Shown one piece after another: positions 24,844 through 32,036 of a stretch of DNA of 64,000 bases; positions within the stretch are counted from its first letter, which is position 1, and every line of letters begins with the position of its first letter. Made by a program: the position numbers and the translations under genes. Below the pieces are notes generated by a model. The model saw nothing but the letters and a program-made list of their open reading frames with translations, did not search any database and was not told the DNA's origin. The stretch covers positions 248,001 to 312,000 of the forward strand of contig NZ_PFXK01000003.1 in the NCBI RefSeq assembly GCF_002812955.1, read 5' to 3'. The DNA comes from Vibrio sp. HA2012 (GTDB lineage Bacteria > Pseudomonadota > Gammaproteobacteria > Enterobacterales > Vibrionaceae).

Positions 24844-25499
24844 TATTCTTCTCCAAATGTACTTAATGATTCCGATACGATAAGTTCAGTCCCTGTCTTC
24901 TTTAGCACCTCTTCAACCGTTGTGTTGTAGGCAATTTCTTTAAGAAGCAGTCCTGTGTCTGTAGGTTGGATAACTGCCAGCTCGGTAACGATAAGGTCAA
25001 TACAGTTAGCTGCTGTAAGTGGCAGTGTGCAGTTATCCAGAATCTTAGGCTCACCATTTTTATTGCAGTGAGTCATCATAATGATCACCTTCTTGGCTCC
25101 GTTAACCAGATCCATGGCTCCACCCATCCCGGCCACCATTTTTCCAGGGATCATGTAATTAGCCAGATTACCGTGACGATCCACTTCCATCGCCCCGAGC
25201 ACCGTTGCATCTACATGCCCGCCTCTGATTAGGCTGAAAGACAGCGTTGAGTCAAAATAGGCAGCTCCGAGTTTTGCTGTAACCGGCATCCCCCCGGCAT
25301 TAGTCAGATCCCAGTCTTCTTCTCCTGCCGCAGGTGTTGAGTCAAGACCCACCATGCCGTTTTCAGACTGAAACACGACATGTTTTTCAGCCGGGACAAA
25401 ATCAGCTACAGAAGTCGGCATCCCAATTCCCAGATTCACCAGATCACCAAGGTTCAGTTCCTGAGCAACACGCTTCGCAATTAAATCTTTCATCGACAT
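24843..25499 (-). CDS. CoA-transferase subunit B
   Basis: A 218-residue subunit B of a type I 3-oxoacid CoA-transferase (AtoA/ScoB-like). The catalytic glutamate is in VVFQSENGMVGL, followed by the glycine-rich RGGHVDATVLGAMEVD. With subunit A it moves CoA between acetoacetate and another acyl-CoA, activating the acetoacetate released by the BKACE lyase so that the thiolase can cleave it. It starts five bases after subunit A and is coupled to the cupin gene by a one-base overlap. Acetoacetate specificity is inferred from the pathway. Confidence 0.88.
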   Translation of the reverse strand: MSMKDLIAKRVAQELNLGDLVNLGIGMPTSVADFVPAEKHVVFQSENGMVGLDSTPAAGEEDWDLTNAGGMPVTAKLGAAYFDSTLSFSLIRGGHVDATVLGAMEVDRHGNLANYMIPGKMVAGMGGAMDLVNGAKKVIIMMTHCNKNGEPKILDNCTLPLTAANCIDLIVTELAVIQPTDTGLLLKEIAYNTTVEEVLKKTGTELIVSESLSTFGEE

Positions 25500-25504
25500 A
25501 CTGT

Positions 25505-26155
25505 TTACCTCACTATGTAATCAATCAGAACTGAAGGAAGGGTAAACAGACGAGGATCCGCTTCATCAGGCTCAGTCAACATATCCGGCTCAACAAAAAC
25601 CATCTCTGCTGCTGTCGCCATTGCCGGATTAAAATTCGCTGTCGTTTTATTGAAGGAAGTATTACCAAACACATCGGTAATAGAGGATTTCACCAGAGCC
25701 ACATCGGCTTTCAGAGGCTTCTCCAGAAGGAATTCTTCACCAGAAACCATGACTTTCTGTTTGTTCTTTTCCACCAGGGTGTTCAGCCCGGTTCTGGTCA
25801 GTACGCCCCCCAGTCCTGCACCTGCAGCACGGATCTGTTCAGCCAGCGTCCCCTGAGGGATAAGCTCCACTTCCATCTCTCCGGAATTCATTTTTTCTCC
25901 GGCAATACGATTCAGGCCAATATGAGAAGCAATCAGTCTGGAAACCTGACCATTTTCAATCAGCTTGCCGACACCTTTTTCAGGTAATCCTGCATCGTTA
26001 CAGATGATAGTCAGGTTCTTCACTCCCGACTCTGCGATGGCATTCACCAGACCTTCTGGCGTACCAACTGTCATGAATCCACCGACCATGACTGTCATTC
26101 CGTCTTTAAGTTTGGATGCTGCCTGTTGAGGTGTTAAAATCTCTTTTCTAAGCAT
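25505..26155 (-). CDS. CoA-transferase subunit A
   Basis: A 216-residue subunit A of a type I CoA-transferase (AtoD/ScoA-like). The N-terminal KLKDGMTVMVGGFMTVGTPE and the later IRAAGAGLGGVLTRTGLNT are family hallmarks. The start was placed at MLRKEILTPQQ (26155), since the longer in-frame form begins in sequence without a ribosome site. It is the first gene of the eight-gene operon. The leader holds an exact inverted repeat of 8 bp ending one base before the start codon, which may affect translation or bind a regulator. Confidence 0.88.
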   Translation of the reverse strand: MLRKEILTPQQAASKLKDGMTVMVGGFMTVGTPEGLVNAIAESGVKNLTIICNDAGLPEKGVGKLIENGQVSRLIASHIGLNRIAGEKMNSGEMEVELIPQGTLAEQIRAAGAGLGGVLTRTGLNTLVEKNKQKVMVSGEEFLLEKPLKADVALVKSSITDVFGNTSFNKTTANFNPAMATAAEMVFVEPDMLTEPDEADPRLFTLPSVLIDYIVR

Positions 26156-26156
26156 C

Positions 26157-26191
26157 GTTGAACGTCTCTTTCTGTATAAGTTGCGTTCAAC
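26157..26191 (-). promoter_or_regulatory. Inverted repeat around the ctfA ribosome binding site
   Basis: GTTGAACG (26157-26164) and CGTTCAAC (26184-26191) are exact inverses with 19 bases between. The pair ends directly before the subunit A start codon (26155). In mRNA the AGAAAGAGA ribosome site would be in the loop. It may be an operator or a translation-control hairpin. Confidence 0.5.
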
Positions 26192-26318
26192 TCTACTCTG
26201 AATAAGAAATAGCAAAATAGCACCGATGCAAGGGGGGCTTTCACCGGTGCAATTCAATGTATGATAATATTCACAAATCCTGTTTTTTTATGTACTGGTT
26301 CACAAAACACTCTCGATA

Positions 26319-26358
26319 TTTTTCATCAACAGAACGGTATCGTTCCACTGATGAAAAA
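26319..26358. repeat. 40-bp compound palindrome upstream of the phloroglucinol operon
   Basis: TTTTTCATCA (26319-26328) and TGATGAAAAA (26349-26358) are exact inverses. They enclose a second exact pair, GAACG (26332-26336) and CGTTC (26341-26345). The U-run is on the wrong side for a terminator in either direction, so an operator or a structured RNA is more likely. Confidence 0.55.
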
Positions 26359-26412
26359 TAAAAATAGTGTTAAAGGATGAATATTTAAAAAATTTGATTG
26401 GCTGCTATCGGT

Positions 26413-26889
26413 TTATTTTTGTCGCATCTGAAACCATTCAAGCTGGTCTGCCAGAATTTCAGCTTCAATGGACTCCGGGCTTTCGGATATCAGGCAAGTA
26501 TTGATGATACTAATAAGTTGGTTTTTCAATTCTTGACTATTTTCATCCCAGTACCACTCATGAGCATGCGAGATCATAAACATATAAAAATCCCTTTCAG
26601 ACCGAAGGGTAAGTAATTTAATAAAGCATTTAGTACTATAAGGCTTATCCATAGGGAAATGCTGAATCAATTCTGATAACCAACTCACCGGCTTATTTTT
26701 AACCATGGTATAAAATCCATCCCATTGATTGGTTTCGGCTATTTTTCTCAGTAAATAACCAGGATCTTCCTGTTCATTTCCGAAAAAACGTTCTTCAACC
26801 TGAACATGACCGTATCCATCCGGATGAAGGATCACTGTGCGGAGATCATCACATTCTGCTAATAAGTCAACGTAATTCATAATTCCCAC
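26413..26889 (-). CDS. Conserved-looking protein of unknown function
   Basis: A protein of up to 158 residues, acidic and soluble, with no signal peptide. The start could be MGIMNY or the methionine three codons later, which has GGGA just before it. Aromatic-rich segments (NQWDGFYTMVKNK, SHAHEWYWDENSQ) and a helical C-terminus are visible but fit no family I recognise. It follows thiD by 59 bases on the same strand, so it may be co-transcribed with it under the TPP riboswitch. Nothing links it to phloroglucinol except proximity. Confidence 0.6.
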   Translation of the reverse strand: MGIMNYVDLLAECDDLRTVILHPDGYGHVQVEERFFGNEQEDPGYLLRKIAETNQWDGFYTMVKNKPVSWLSELIQHFPMDKPYSTKCFIKLLTLRSERDFYMFMISHAHEWYWDENSQELKNQLISIINTCLISESPESIEAEILADQLEWFQMRQK

Positions 26890-26948
26890 ATATATCTAAC
26901 CTAATAAGCACTCATCTTATGTCAGATAATTAATAATACATAGATACT

Positions 26949-27812
26949 TTATTCATTCTTGATGCCTGTCTGTCTATCGTTACAGAAAAAATGATGAACC
27001 GGCCCATGTCCATGACCTACTTTTAATTGGTCAGCATGAATGATTGCCTGAGAAATATATATCTTGCCCAATGTCACTGCCTGCAACATGTGATATCCCT
27101 GAGCAAAATATGAAGCAATAGCAGAAGAAAGCGTGCACCCTGTACCGTGTGTATTCGTTGAATGAATTCTTTTTGCTGTCAGCAATTTTGTATATTCTGG
27201 AAAAATCAGTAAATCATTGCTGTTCTCATTCTGCTCCAGATGCCCTCCTTTCAGTAATACTGCCTTCACGCCAAGCTGACGCAATCCGGAAATCATCTTC
27301 GTCATATGATTCACGGTTACCGGCAGCGGCATCCCTGTCAATACCGCTCCTTCAGGAATGTTTGGTGTAACCAAGTCAGCAAGAGGGAATAATTCATCTT
27401 TCAGGATCCGAATGGCAGAATCCTGTAACAACGGATCGCCACTGGTTGCGACCATAACTGGGTCAACCACAACAAACGATGGACGATACTGCCTGAGCTT
27501 ATCAGCAACCACCCGAATAATAGCGCAATCAGCCAGCATTCCGATTTTTACTGCGGCAATATTCAGATCCGTAAATACAGCATCCAGTTGCTTCGCAACA
27601 AACTCAGCAGGCACCGGGAATACTCCAGAAACCCCCACCGTATTCTGCGCGGTAATCGCAGTAATTACCGAACAGGCATAGCCTCCGGTCGCAGAAATAG
27701 CTTTAATGTCCGCCTGAATACCAGCACCACCACCACTATCAGAGCCTGCAATAGTCAATACCACGGGAACAAAAGACGAATGTAACGGAGAAGGCTGGGT
27801 AGGATCTGACAT
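26949..27812 (-). CDS. thiD: Hydroxymethylpyrimidine (phosphomethylpyrimidine) kinase
   Basis: A 287-residue ribokinase-fold enzyme that phosphorylates HMP and HMP-P for thiamine synthesis. The N-terminal TIAGSDSGGGAGIQADIKA and the C-terminal STNTHGTGCTLSSAIA, with the anion hole and catalytic region, are diagnostic. The start follows AAGGAGCCTAC. An extra 18-residue N-terminal tail precedes the core. A TPP riboswitch lies directly upstream on the same strand, so it is repressed by thiamine pyrophosphate. The solitary setting, with no thiE or thiM beside it, suggests salvage. Pyridoxal kinase activity is possible for the family but less likely here. Confidence 0.92.
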   Translation of the reverse strand: MSDPTQPSPLHSSFVPVVLTIAGSDSGGGAGIQADIKAISATGGYACSVITAITAQNTVGVSGVFPVPAEFVAKQLDAVFTDLNIAAVKIGMLADCAIIRVVADKLRQYRPSFVVVDPVMVATSGDPLLQDSAIRILKDELFPLADLVTPNIPEGAVLTGMPLPVTVNHMTKMISGLRQLGVKAVLLKGGHLEQNENSNDLLIFPEYTKLLTAKRIHSTNTHGTGCTLSSAIASYFAQGYHMLQAVTLGKIYISQAIIHADQLKVGHGHGPVHHFFCNDRQTGIKNE

Positions 27813-27876
27813 GTAGGCTCCTTGTACTGACTACCGGAACCTGTGTTACCGACCGAAGAACCCCTCCTGCCGATAA

Positions 27877-27961
27877 GACTGATAGTTCCCTACGCCAGTA
27901 TTAACTGAATCAGGTTCAACGGGTCTCGCTCTATGCAATCTCAGCCTTTCGGCACCCCGAC
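27877..27961 (-). ncRNA. TPP riboswitch (thi box)
   Basis: Read on the minus strand, the aptamer has all the THI landmarks. These are GGGGTGCC, the AGGCTGAGAT pyrimidine-binding helix, AGACCCGTTGAACCTGAT, and ATACTGGCGTAGGGA, closed by the outer pairing GTC/GAC. It ends about 65 bases before the thiD start codon and should act on translation or termination of that gene. Confidence 0.95.
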
Positions 27962-28060
27962 TATGTTGTTGTGAATAATAACCGGTTTTATCAGGTTTAG
28001 ATATCCTCAGTCGATCCATCATATAGATAATGTTGAGGCATTAATATTGAACACTTAGCG

Positions 28061-28882
28061 TTAAAGGCAATGAAACATGGGAACCATTTTGTCAAAAGTA
28101 CAAAATGACCGGAATCCCAATGATTTTAGCTCTTCTTTGATTTCTTGAATCTGATAGCCGAGATGTTCTTCTTGATGTGAATCAGAACCGATTGTCAGTA
28201 TTTTACCGCCAAGTTCTTTATATAAGCGAAGAATATCGCGGGAAGGTGTTAAATCGGTTAGTCCATATCTAAAGCTAGAGGTATTTATCTCGATACCTTT
28301 ACCATCCGCAATAACCATATTAAGGATTTTCGTTATCAGATCCCGTGTTTTACTAAATGGATAATTGCCATATTCATCATAACGTTTAATCATATCCAAG
28401 TGCCCGAGCACACTGTAGTTTTTATAGACACTAATAACTCTGAGTATCTCTTCATAATAACGTGTCTGAAACTCTTCCTGAGTTTTTCCTTGTTGAAATT
28501 CTTGTGTCCAAAATTCTTTATCTTCAACCTGATGGCAGGACAAAATAACAAAATCAAATGGATATTGGTCAAAATCTTTCTGGAATTCGGCAATCGTATG
28601 TGTCTGCATGCCAAACTCAATACCAAATTTCAGAGAAATCGCCCTAGAATATTTTTCCTTTAGAGATAAATATTCTTTCTGATAGCTTTCATAATGACAG
28701 TTTGTTCCTGTATTCATCAGCCCTTTCTGATAGGAAAGTGCTTGAGGCTTTACACCATGATCAACATGTTCGGTAAAACACAACTCCTCAATACCCAGAG
28801 AAATGGCTTTTTGCACAACCTCTTCTATTGGGTAAATAGAATCATCACTAAAATCTGTATGAACATGGTAATCAATATACAT
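28061..28882 (-). CDS. PHP-domain phosphatase (histidinol-phosphatase HisJ-like)
   Basis: A 273-residue polymerase-and-histidinol-phosphatase domain protein. Metal motifs are DYHVHTDFSDDS at the N-terminus, FTEHVDHG near residue 38, ILSCHQVED in the middle, and TIGSDSHQEEHLG near the C-terminus. HisJ-type enzymes remove phosphate from histidinol phosphate, but many members act on sugar or nucleotide phosphates. It is not in a his operon. It lies between thiD and a DeoR/HAD/MFS module on the same strand, so a sugar-phosphate role is equally plausible. Confidence 0.75.
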   Translation of the reverse strand: MYIDYHVHTDFSDDSIYPIEEVVQKAISLGIEELCFTEHVDHGVKPQALSYQKGLMNTGTNCHYESYQKEYLSLKEKYSRAISLKFGIEFGMQTHTIAEFQKDFDQYPFDFVILSCHQVEDKEFWTQEFQQGKTQEEFQTRYYEEILRVISVYKNYSVLGHLDMIKRYDEYGNYPFSKTRDLITKILNMVIADGKGIEINTSSFRYGLTDLTPSRDILRLYKELGGKILTIGSDSHQEEHLGYQIQEIKEELKSLGFRSFCTFDKMVPMFHCL

Positions 28883-28950
28883 TCGGTATCTCCTTTAACT
28901 GAATAAATTTTGGCTAAGTAGAGAATTCAACAGCGGTTCACGTATCATTA

Positions 28951-29721
28951 TCAGATCTCATTACTGATAATAACAGTGCAATCTAACTGGGAAAAATGAT
29001 CCTGTAATTCTACATTTCCGGGAGAACAAACCAGATAATCGATATCCTGAGATTGTAAAAACGGATAAGAAGCTAATGCTTCAATTTTGTCATCGGTACA
29101 AAGAGCGATAATGGCACCGGAGCGAGAAGCAGCAAGACGTTTAAACTCCCCATCCTGATAATGAATCGCCGTGAATCCAACATCTGAAGACCAGCCACAA
29201 ATCCCCATAAAGCACAGATCAAAACGGAATTTATTCAACGCTTCTGCGGCGGTAATATCAATTGCACCACCCACTGCATAGTTAAGCTCCCCGCCAAGAA
29301 GAATCGTCCTGATATGCTGCCGCTCAAGTAAACGGGAAGCGATAGCCGGGCTGTTGGTGACAACCGTTAATCCAATGTTGTTTGGAAGGAGGCTGGCGAG
29401 CAACATATGAGTGCTGCTCGCATCAAGAAAAATCACCTGTTCCTTTTTGATAATAGACAAAGCCGCAACAGCCAACGCCTGCTTCTCACTGTTATGATTT
29501 TCCAGCCGTTGCTCCTGCGTCCCTGTTGGAGGGGCAAGCGATAGAGCCCCTCCGTGGATACGTTTGCATAACCCTTCATTAGCAAGAAAACGCAAGTCCC
29601 GACGAATCGTAGCCTCTGTGGTGCTCAATTGAACGGCTAAATCGGCAGCCATCACTTTGTTATGAGATTTGAGTAGATTGAGAATCAATTGATAGCGTTC
29701 TTCTGGTGAAAATTTATCCAT
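28951..29721 (-). CDS. DeoR-family transcriptional regulator
   Basis: A protein of about 256 residues with an N-terminal DeoR helix-turn-helix (ERYQLILNLLKSHNKV, then TTEATIRRDLRFLANEG, and the KRIHGGA wing) and a C-terminal sugar-phosphate sensing domain (VIFLDASSTHMLLAS). The start was set at MDKFSPEER (29721), preceded by GGAGATCGGATA. It lies directly downstream of the HAD phosphatase gene and near a divergent MFS sugar-type transporter, and it probably represses both. The effector should be a phosphorylated sugar, which is the family's usual ligand. Confidence 0.85.
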   Translation of the reverse strand: MDKFSPEERYQLILNLLKSHNKVMAADLAVQLSTTEATIRRDLRFLANEGLCKRIHGGALSLAPPTGTQEQRLENHNSEKQALAVAALSIIKKEQVIFLDASSTHMLLASLLPNNIGLTVVTNSPAIASRLLERQHIRTILLGGELNYAVGGAIDITAAEALNKFRFDLCFMGICGWSSDVGFTAIHYQDGEFKRLAASRSGAIIALCTDDKIEALASYPFLQSQDIDYLVCSPGNVELQDHFSQLDCTVIISNEI

Positions 29722-29858
29722 TATCCGATCTCCGTCATTCATGTACTGCGTGCAGTATAAACTGCTCATCATAAATGTTCATATCTGTTCGTTTTATAGA
29801 ACAAGAATTAGGCTATTCAAGCAGTTATACTTTTCGTTATGTCACCGGAATAGATGAA

Positions 29859-30665
29859 TTACCCTTTTTCCTGTAGAGCCAGAATTTGTAATATTGTATG
29901 CATCACCGCATCTTCATCGTTAGAACGGGTAATGTAGTTTGCAACAGCTTTAGTTTCATCAAAGGCATTACGCATGGCAAAACTAAAATCCGCACATTCC
30001 ATCAATTCAATATCATTGAAACCATCTCCGAATACCATGGTCTCCGCCTTTGTTGCCCCTACCATAGATTGCAGCCTTTCTACGGTGGTACCTTTATGCA
30101 CGCCAGCGTTTGCGATGTCTATCCACGCAGCTTCAGAAACCACGATATACGCTAAATCATCAAAGTGAGATAATTGAGGTCGGATAGCGGGACATTGTTT
30201 ATTTTCATCATAAACCGTGATCTTCACAAAGTCAGAATCAATCTCATCATAGGCATCGACCAATTTTACTCTAGCATAAGAACGCCGGACCAAAGTACGT
30301 AGATGCTCAGGCGTATCTTGCTTGATAACGGCGTATTCGGGGGTACAGGCGATAACAATATGCGAACCGTCTATGGCCTCTAGCTGGCCAATAATATCTA
30401 ATCCTAACGCATTATTAAGTAAGGACTGGTAAACATATTCTCCCTGATGCTTAATACGGGTTGCACTGTCTCCCAGGATCCAAAAATCTTTGCTTTGTTC
30501 ACCCAGTAACTCTTCAACCCGCTCAACTTGTTTACCGGTACATGGTGCAAACTTTACGCTGTGCTCACACATTGTTGCCACGACTTTCTGGAATAATTCA
30601 CGGTTGTAGTCACCCTGACTGTTCAGGAAAGTGCCATCCATATCAGTGATAATAAGTTTGATCAT
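29859..30665 (-). CDS. Cof-type HAD-family phosphatase
   Basis: A 268-residue HAD hydrolase with motif I DMDGTFLN (D8 nucleophile, D10), a type IIB cap domain, and motif III/IV VFGDGFNDIELMECADFSF. Cof-type HADs dephosphorylate sugar phosphates or pyridoxal phosphate. It starts opposite an MFS transporter gene across a 174-base divergent region containing a LacI/DeoR-like palindrome. It is followed by the DeoR gene 137 bases later, so it is probably part of a carbohydrate module. The substrate is unknown. Confidence 0.85.
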   Translation of the reverse strand: MIKLIITDMDGTFLNSQGDYNRELFQKVVATMCEHSVKFAPCTGKQVERVEELLGEQSKDFWILGDSATRIKHQGEYVYQSLLNNALGLDIIGQLEAIDGSHIVIACTPEYAVIKQDTPEHLRTLVRRSYARVKLVDAYDEIDSDFVKITVYDENKQCPAIRPQLSHFDDLAYIVVSEAAWIDIANAGVHKGTTVERLQSMVGATKAETMVFGDGFNDIELMECADFSFAMRNAFDETKAVANYITRSNDEDAVMHTILQILALQEKG

Positions 30666-30681
30666 TGTGTACCTCTGTTTC

Positions 30682-30695
30682 TGTAAACGGTTTAA
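30682..30695. promoter_or_regulatory. Operator-like palindrome TGTAAACGGTTTAA
   Basis: TGTAAACGGTTTAA lies 17 bases upstream of the HAD start codon in the divergent HAD-MFS region. Its TAAAC-GTTTA core resembles the first copy of the repeat at 12914. A LacI-type or DeoR-type repressor could bind it. Confidence 0.4.
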
Positions 30696-30839
30696 TTGCT
30701 CACCATAAGAACACAGACAAACTAAAACATCAACAAATGAACATTAAAATGTTTTTATGTGTTCATATTGACCGATTTTTATGTATAATCATGCCACTGC
30801 ATGTCTTAACTCAATTTTCACTTAAAAACAGGAGATCCT

Positions 30840-31982
30840 ATGTTGTCAGCACTGCTAATGCCTCGTGCTCATCTGGACAGAATTGCAACACGTTCAGCGT
30901 TTTTTGGTACCGGATTTGTCACCGCAGCCTGGGCGGCGATAATTCCTTTTGTGAAATTAAACGTGCAAATCAGCGATGGCACCATGGGATTAATGTTACT
31001 GTGTTTGGGATCCGGCGCATTATTGGGAATGCCTCTGGCTGGGATCTGTACCGGTAAATATGGATGTAAACCTGTATTACTTATATCCATAGTGGGGTTT
31101 GTGACACTATTCCCACTATTGCTCCTGATCAATTCGTGGTTTTTTCTGGCTATCACTTTGATTCTGTTTGGTGTCTTTATCGGAATAACTGATTGCACCA
31201 TGAACATCCAGGCGGTTGTGGTAGAAAAAGAGGCACAAAAACCCCTGATGTCTGGTTTCCATGGCTTTTATAGTCTAGGTGGCATGTGCGGAGCATTGAT
31301 TCTGACCATGCTACTATCACTGGGATTAACCGTGATGGCGGCTTGTCTGTTGAGTTCGTTGTTTGTATTGATGCTTCTGGTTACGACCCAATCCGGTTTA
31401 CGAACCGACAAATCGAAAGAGAAAGGTCCACTGTTTGCTTTACCGAAAGGACCCGTGCTTATTATTGGTATTGTCTGCTTTATTTTCTTTCTGGCCGAAG
31501 GTACCGTTCTTGACTGGAGTGGGATCTTCCTAAGCGAATACCGTTCTATTCCTGCGACTTCAGCTGGATTAGGGGTAGCCTGTTTTTCAGTAGCGATGAC
31601 CATTGGCCGGTTACTGGGTGACCGCGCTGTTAGTTTTATCGGTGCAAAGCGCATGATAATTCTGGGAACAACAACCGCAATGCTTGGCTTCTTCGTCAGC
31701 CTTTCATTTGATTACTGGCAAAGCACTTTAATTGGCTATACCTTAATTGGCATTGGTTGCTCAAATATAGTACCGATCATGTTCTCTGCTACCGGAAAAC
31801 AAAATGTGATGAAGGAATCCTTAGCAGTAACGGCTGTTTCGACCATTGCTTACATAGGGGTCTTAGCCGGTCCGGCCTTGGTTGGTTTTGGCTCTGAGTT
31901 ATTTGGCCTGGTAAATGCGCTTTATGCGGTAGTGTGTCTGATTTTTATCGCTATGTTGCTAAGCCGCAGAATTCGAGTGTAA
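30840..31982 (+). CDS. MFS transporter, fucose-permease-like
   Basis: A 380-residue major facilitator with twelve predicted helices. The N-terminus GTGFVTAAWAAIIPFVK and the MFS-type loop GICTGKYGCKPVLLI between helices 2 and 3 are typical. GFHGFYSLGGMCGAL and the second-half AEGTVLDWSGIFLSEY recall the YfkF/FucP-like sugar branch. AGGAGATCCT precedes the ATG. The gene is divergent from HAD and DeoR genes, which suggests uptake or export of a sugar handled by that module. Substrate unknown. Confidence 0.8.
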   Translation: MLSALLMPRAHLDRIATRSAFFGTGFVTAAWAAIIPFVKLNVQISDGTMGLMLLCLGSGALLGMPLAGICTGKYGCKPVLLISIVGFVTLFPLLLLINSWFFLAITLILFGVFIGITDCTMNIQAVVVEKEAQKPLMSGFHGFYSLGGMCGALILTMLLSLGLTVMAACLLSSLFVLMLLVTTQSGLRTDKSKEKGPLFALPKGPVLIIGIVCFIFFLAEGTVLDWSGIFLSEYRSIPATSAGLGVACFSVAMTIGRLLGDRAVSFIGAKRMIILGTTTAMLGFFVSLSFDYWQSTLIGYTLIGIGCSNIVPIMFSATGKQNVMKESLAVTAVSTIAYIGVLAGPALVGFGSELFGLVNALYAVVCLIFIAMLLSRRIRV

Positions 31983-31999
31983 TCCAATGGCAGACATGG

Positions 32000-32028
32000 A
32001 TGGGATGTCGATTTAAGCAACATCCCAT
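32000..32028. terminator. Terminator-like hairpin between convergent MFS genes
   Basis: ATGGGATGT (32000-32008) pairs exactly with ACATCCCAT (32020-32028). It sits between two MFS genes that converge. U-runs are weak, so efficiency is uncertain. Confidence 0.55.
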
Positions 32029-32036
32029 TTATAAAT

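Larger units (their letters stand above)
26156..26412. promoter_or_regulatory. Leader/promoter region of the phloroglucinol operon
   Basis: A 257-base gap between the first operon gene and the upstream minus-strand gene. Besides the two inverted repeats listed separately, it contains GCACCG (26220-26225) mirrored by CGGTGC (26245-26250). No open reading frame of note is present. The promoter must lie here, but no convincing -10/-35 pair could be singled out. Confidence 0.6.

Noticed and set aside
26319..26358. Rho-independent terminator
   Set aside because: The stem is strong, but on both strands the T-run precedes the stem instead of following it.
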